Source: Mytilus californianus
Lineage: Eukaryota > Mollusca > Bivalvia > Mytilida > Mytilidae
Assembly: GCF_021869535.1 (NCBI RefSeq)
Contig: NW_026262690.1
Location: 63,000,995-63,064,994 of the forward strand
Reading direction: 5' to 3'
Length of the DNA stretch: 64,000 nucleotides
A program made the position numbers and the translations under genes. The first letter of the stretch is position 1. The number at the start of each line of letters is the position of its first letter. A model generated the notes under the pieces. It was not told the origin of the DNA. It saw only the letters and a list, made by a program, of their open reading frames with translations, and searched no databases. Below are positions 58,541-64,000 of the stretch, piece by piece.

Positions 58541-60760
58541 TACGACCGCAAAAATTTTTGCGGTCGTATATTGGTATGACGTCGTCCGGCATCGTCCGAA
58601 GACACATTGGTTTTCGCACTCTAACTTTAGTTTAAGTGAATGGATCTCTAGGAAATTTTACCATAAGGTTCAATACCACAAAAGGAAGGTTGGGATTGAT
58701 TTTGGGGGTTATGGTACCAACAGTTAAGGAATTAGGGGCCAAAAATAAGCATTTTTGTAACTTCCAGACACAAGTGTGTTAGTGTATGGATCTCTCTGAC
58801 ATTGTACCACAAGGTTCCATATCATAAAGGGAATGCTGGGATTGATTTTGGGGGTAATTGCCTCAAAATATTAGGAATTAGGGGCCAAAAAAGGGGCAAA
58901 AAACAAGCATTTTTCTAGTTTCATGACAATAACTTGTGTGAAAGTGTATGGATCTTTCTGAAATTGTACTACAAGGTTCCATATCACAAAGGGAAAGCTG
59001 GAATTGAGTTTGGGGGTAATTGCCCGAAACGTTTAGGAATAAGGGGCCAAAAAGGGGCCAAAAATAAGCATTTTTCTAGTTTCCAGACAATAACTTGTGT
59101 TCAAGTGTATGGATCTCTCTGAAATTGTACCACAAGGTTCCATATCACACAGGGAATGCTGGGAATGATTTTGGGGGTAATTGCCTCAAAATTTTAGGAA
59201 TTAGAGGCCAAGAAAGGGGCAAAAATCAAGCATTTTTCTAGTTTCATGACAATAACTTGTGTGTAAGTGTTTGGATATTTCTGAAATTGTACTACAAGGT
59301 TCCATATCACAAAGGGAAAGCTGGAATTGAGTTTGGGGGTAATTGCCCGAAACGTTTAGGAATTGGGGGCCAAAAAGGGGCCAAAAAACACATTTTTCTA
59401 GTTTCCAGACAATAACTTGTGTTCAAGTGTATGGATCTCTCTGAAATTGTACTGCAAGGTACCATACCACAAAGGGAAGGCTGGGATTGAGTTTGGGGGG
59501 GATGAATCATAAGGGGGTTCAAAAAATTGGGGGGGGGGGGGGGATTTTTTTTTTTTCCTTTTTTTTTCTTTTAAAATTTTCCATTTTAAGTTGGTTATTT
59601 CTGATTTATATTTAAAAGCAAATAAGAATGATATAGTAGGAGATACACACCAAACAGGATGTGTAAATTATTATATAATAAGTATTGTGCAATAGCAAGA
59701 AATTTTCAATTGCACAGTATTGCACAATAGCGAGAAATCTTCAATTGCACAGTATTACGCAATAGCAAGAAATCTTCAATTGCACAGTATTGCGCAATAG
59801 CAAGAAATATCCAATAGCACAATATTGCGCAATAGCAAGAAATTGTCAATTGTGCAGTATTGCGCAATAGCAAGAAATATTCAATTGCACAGTATTGTGC
59901 AAAAGAAGATACTTCTTATAAATTGCTTATTTCTTGACCAATTTCAATGGGCTTTTATTCTTGAATTCTTGGGGTTGTTTAATATGCTGAATCTAACCAT
60001 GTATTAAGTTTTTGGATTTTGGGCCCTGTTTTTAAGTTGGTCCACATTGAGGTCCAAAGGGTCCAAAATTAAACTTTGTTTGATTTCATCAAAAATTGAA
60101 TTATTGGGGTTCTTTGATATGCCGAATCTAACCGTGTATTTAGATTCTTAATTTTTGGTTCCATTTTCAAATTGGTCTACATTAAGGTCCAAAGGGTCCA
60201 AAATTAAACTAAGTTTGATTTTAACAAAAATTGAATTTATAGGGTTCTTTGATATGCTGAATCTAAACATGTATTTAGATTTTTGATTATGGGCCCAGTT
60301 TTGAAGTTGGTCCAAATCGGGGTCCAAAATTAAACTTTGTTTGATTTCAACAAAAATTGAATATATGAGGTTCTTTGATATGCTGAATCTAACCATGTAT
60401 TTAGATTTTTGATTTTTGGGCCCCGTTATCAACTTTGTCCACATTGAGGTCAAAAGGGTCCAAAATTAAACTTTGTTTGATTTCATCAAAAATTGAATTC
60501 TTGGGGTTCTTTGATATGCTGAATCTAACCATGTATTTAGATTTTGGATATTGGACCATAATAAGTGAATGTCCAATTTAAAATTTTAAATTTTTAGACC
60601 ACATTCATTCTGTGTCAGAAACCTATGCTGTGTCAAATATTTAATTACAATCCAAATTCAGAGCTGTATCAAGCTTGAATGTTGTGTCCATACTTGCCCC
60701 AACTGTTCAGGGTTCGACCTCTGCGGTCGTATCAAGCTGCGCCCTGCGGAGCATTTTATT
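58541..60760 (+). mobile_element. TACGACC-family element, copy F
   Basis: Starts TACGACCGCAAAAATTTTTG then CGGTCGTATA, a near-perfect hairpin, and ends GCGGAGCATTTTATT. About six 161-bp units (58620-59490), a G-rich/T-rich tract, a 36-bp array (59684-59903) and about five 126/136-bp units (59940-60550) follow in the same order as copy D, which it closely resembles. Confidence 0.88.
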
Positions 60761-61110
60761 AGTTACTGTGACTTGACTGTAAGTGTAGCTCTCCATTTAA
60801 AATTTCAATTTGTTTTATCATTCTAATTTGTTCAACTGGTCAGAAATTTTAACCAAATGCTGTAGAAAACCACAGCCCAGTCATAAAAGTACAAGGTGAT
60901 AAAACAAAGCATACTTACAATCCTATAAGATTTTGGTTTGACAAAACAAATTGCAATTGGGTCAGAATTTTGAGTGAAAAATGTGACAGGATGAATATGG
61001 TATTGATGTTTCTCCTCTTGTTTTTGACTTTTTGTCAGGTAGTCGGAATCCTCTGATTTAATCCATGTAGTGCCATTAAAATGTTTGCAGCTAACCCCTA
61101 CTTTTCTTTT

Positions 61111-61824
61111 AGTCCCCTACTGATGAAGTCGAAGGGGACTTTAGGTTTGCACTCCGTCCGTCTGTCTGTCTGTCCGTCAGTCTGGCAAATCAGTTTTCAA
61201 CACTTTTTTTTTATTTGATATTTGGTGTATTGTTTAATCATGACAAATTACAGATCAAGTTCGAATTTTGTTCCGGTCTGATGATTTTGTGCAGAGTAAT
61301 GTTCCTTGGACTTAGAAAATTCACTTAAATAATCAGTTTTCCACACTTTTTTCGTCATGCTTCAAGATATTGACTTGATATTTGTTCTATAATTTTATCA
61401 TGACAAGTTACAGATCAAGTTCAAATTTTGTTCTGGTCTGATGATTTTGTGCAGAGTTATGGTCCTTGGACTTAGAAAATTCACTTAAATAATCAGTTTT
61501 CCACACTTTTTTCGTCATGCTTCAAGATATTGACTTGATATTTTATTTGTTCTATAATTTTATCATGACAAGTTACAGATCAAGTTAAAATTTTGTTTCG
61601 GTCTAATGATTTTGTGCAGAGTTATGGTCCTTGGACTTAGAAAAATCACTCAAATTATCATTTGTCCACACATTTTTTCGTCATGCTTGAAGATATTGAT
61701 TTGATAATTAGTATATAGTTTACACCATTACAAGTTATAGATTAAGATAGCATTTTGTTCCAGTACAATGAATTTTTAACCGGTAGGGGACTATGTATTG
61801 CCAAGCAACACTCTCAGAATGCTT
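61111..61824 (+). mobile_element. AGTCCCCTAC-family element, copy 1
   Basis: Starts AGTCCCCTACTGATGAAGTC/GAAGGGGACT (hairpin) and a CCGTCCGTCTGTCTGTCTGT tract; ends CCGGTAGGGGACT...CTCTCAGAATGCTT. Internal units of about 160 bp carry TGATGATTTTGTGCAGAGT. Confidence 0.85.
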
Positions 61825-61832
61825 ATTTTATT

Positions 61833-62438
61833 AGTCCCCTACTGATGAAGTGGAAGGGGACTTTAGGTTTGCACTCTGTCCGAATAATGTTCCGGTCTGA
61901 TGATTTTGTGCAGAGTTATGGTCCTTGGACTTAGACAATTCACCCTAATAATCAATTTTCCCCATTTTTTTGTTATGCTTGAAGATATTGATTTAATAAA
62001 TGGTATATAGTTTTATCATGACAAGTTACAGTTCAAGTTCAAATTTTGTTCTGGTCTGATGATTTTGTGCAGAGTTATGGTCTTTGGACTTAGAAAATTC
62101 ACTCAAATAATAGTTTTCCACACTGTTTTTTTGTTATGCTTGAAGATATTGATTTAATAATTGGTATACAGTTTTATCATGACAAGTTACAGATCAAGTT
62201 CAAATTTTGTTCTGGTCTGATGATTTTGTGCAGAGTTGTGGTCCTTGGACTTAGAAAATTCACTCAAATAATCAGTTTTCCACCCTTTTTTTCGTCATGC
62301 TTGAATATATTGACTTGATATTTGTTATATAGTTTACACTTTGACAAGTTATAGATCAAGTTAGCATTTTGTTCCAGTACAATGAATTCTTAACCGGTAG
62401 GGGACTATGTATTGCCATGCAATACTCTCAGAATGCTT
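61833..62438 (+). mobile_element. AGTCCCCTAC-family element, copy 2
   Basis: A second copy directly follows the first, separated by only eight bases (ATTTTATT). Its CCGTCC tract is cut short (CTGTCCG then unit sequence), so it carries a small internal deletion. Confidence 0.85.
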
Positions 62439-62629
62439 GTTACATATAGATTAAAAAGCCATTTTTGAAAATATTAAATAATTCTTGTTATTTTTTCATA
62501 GTTTTTGAAAGAAAAGAGGTGTCAGTGTTAGTTGTATGAAAATCAAGAGAGAATCATTTCCCGCCAAATTTTAAATCGCTTATATCGTGATAACAAGGAC
62601 ACGATCCCTTGATTTTTTATAGGACCGCA

Positions 62630-63745
62630 ATATTTTTGCAGTCGTATAATGTTATCACATTGTCCATGTCTTCATCCAAAGACATTTCATTTCCAGACAA
62701 TAACTTAAGAAATCTATTAAATTATACCACAAGGTTCCATACCACAAAAGGAAGGTTGGGATTGATCTGCGGGGTTATTGTCTTAACTGATTAGGAATTA
62801 GGGGCCAAAAAGAAGCATTTTTCTTGTTTCAGGACTATAACTTGTGTATACATACCGGTAAGTGTATGGATATCTATGAAATTGTACCACAAGGCTCCAT
62901 ACTTCAAAAGAAAGAAGGTTGGGATTGATTTCGGGGATTATGGCCCAAACTGATTAGGAATTTGGGGCTAAAAAGGGGCCAAAATACTAAGATTTTCTGG
63001 TTTCCAGACAAAACTTGAGTATAAGTCTATGGCTCTCCATGAAATTGATCTGCAAGGTTCCATACCAAAAAAGGAAGGTTGGGATTAAATTAGGGGGTTA
63101 TGACCCTAACCTTTTAGGAAAAAGGGGCCAAAAACAATACTTTTCTACCGGTAATACTTTGTATAAATTGCTTATTTCTAGACCAATTTCAATGTGATTT
63201 AATTCAAAGTCTTGAATTCTTGGGGTTCATTAAAATGCTGAATCTAACCGTGTATTTAGATTTTGGATTTTGGGCCCTGTTTTTGAATAGGTCCACATAA
63301 GGTTCAAAGGGTCCAAAACAAATTTTGTTTGATTTCATCAAAAATTGAATAATGGGGGTTCTTTGATATGCCGAATTTAACAGTGTATTAAGATTTTTAA
63401 TTTTCTGGCCCGTTTTCAAATAAGTCCACATTGAAGTCCAAAGGGTCCAAAATTAAGATTTGCTTGATTTAAAAAAAAAAAGACTTCTTGGGGTTCTTTG
63501 ATATGCTGAATCTAACCGTGTATTTAGATTCTTGATTTTGGGACAGGTTTTCAAATTGTTCCACATTAAGGTCCAAAGGGTCCAAAATTAAACTTAAGTT
63601 TGATTTTAACAAAAATTGAATTCAAGGGGTTCTTTGATAAGCTGAATCTAAACATGCATTTAGATTATTGATTTTTGGTCCAGTTTTCAAATTGGTCCAA
63701 ATCGAGGTCCAAAATTAAACTTTGTTTGATTTCAACAACTTTTAT
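62630..63745 (+). mobile_element. TACGACC-family element, copy G, right end missing
   Basis: Starts TAGGACCGCAATATTTTTGC/AGTCGTA. It has diverged 161-bp units (62690-63110) and about four 126/136-bp units (63190-63740) but no 36-bp array and no AAT end. It is the most decayed copy. Confidence 0.7.
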
Positions 63746-64000
63746 TTTTATCTGTTTCTACTAGTGTTTTAATCGAAAAGTTTTGCTTAACCGGTTACTC
63801 AGATAATCTTTTGATCGATTAACCAGTTAATCAGTAGTTAAGTTGAGGTTTAAAAGTCTTATCTATAGTGCCCTTCAAATGTGCATTTTTATGATACAGT
63901 AAATTGAGCATTATAAGGCTTGGCTGTAAGCATTCATGGTGAAATTTTACTTAATACTTGATATTCCAATACTACCGTATCTACTATGACGTTCGTAATA
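63746..64000. other. Unclassified sequence at the window end
   Basis: Contains TTAACCGGTTACTC and GATCGATTAACCAGTTAATC, short inverted motifs that may belong to another repeat. No gene is visible. Confidence 0.4.

Overview
The window is nuclear DNA from a metazoan. Spliced genes, GT-AG introns, low GC and dense interspersed repeats point to a bivalve mollusc, and several repeat signatures match, from memory, what is common in mussels (Mytilus). Species cannot be fixed from the sequence alone. Nothing here looks bacterial, and nearly all long open frames are repeat by-products.

Three protein genes are supported. (1) A SERTA-domain transcriptional co-regulator on the minus strand, with a single coding exon at 11806-12537, a non-coding first exon near 14590-14720 and possibly a very long 3' UTR reaching towards 6.6 kb. 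(2) A seven-exon short-chain dehydrogenase of the RDH11/12/13/14 type on the minus strand (30096-40942, 324 aa). (3) A paralogue on the plus strand (43494-56758, 339 aa). The two dehydrogenases are head to head, about 2.5 kb apart. Their introns fall at the same positions and phases, and internal exons 3-6 are 156, 105, 210 and 208 nt in both. Each has lost catalytic residues: the minus copy has Gln for the active-site Lys, the plus copy has Phe for the active-site Tyr, and both lack the catalytic Ser.

The rest is mobile and repetitive DNA. 0.27-2.85 kb: an element with 17-bp inverted ends and a 134-bp tandem array. 3.1-6.4 kb: interspersed repeats. 6.45-11.8 kb: repeat-poor. 12.8-13.8 kb: a complete 960-bp Mutator-like element with a 9-bp target duplication, inside the SERTA gene's 5' intron. 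16-17.3 kb: LINE tail. 18.8-29.9 kb: nested elements, including a 4.5-kb element holding a higher-order satellite array. 31.1-32.7 kb: a related element. 44.3-45.2 kb: (TA)n-flanked repeats. 46.3-48.2, 50.1-51.1, 58.5-60.8 and 62.6-63.7 kb: further copies of the 23-kb family. 61.1-62.4 kb: two tandem copies of another family.

The main novelty candidate is this set of non-autonomous element families. They differ in sequence but share one design: short inverted motifs near the ends, a terminal hairpin, a GAC/GGAC-rich tract near one end, and an internal tandem array (often about 130-170 bp per unit) that varies greatly in copy number. Where ends can be compared, the best family sits mostly between two T residues without a long target duplication, which recalls Helentrons/HINEs. 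Several copies interrupt other elements, so the insertion order can be partly read.
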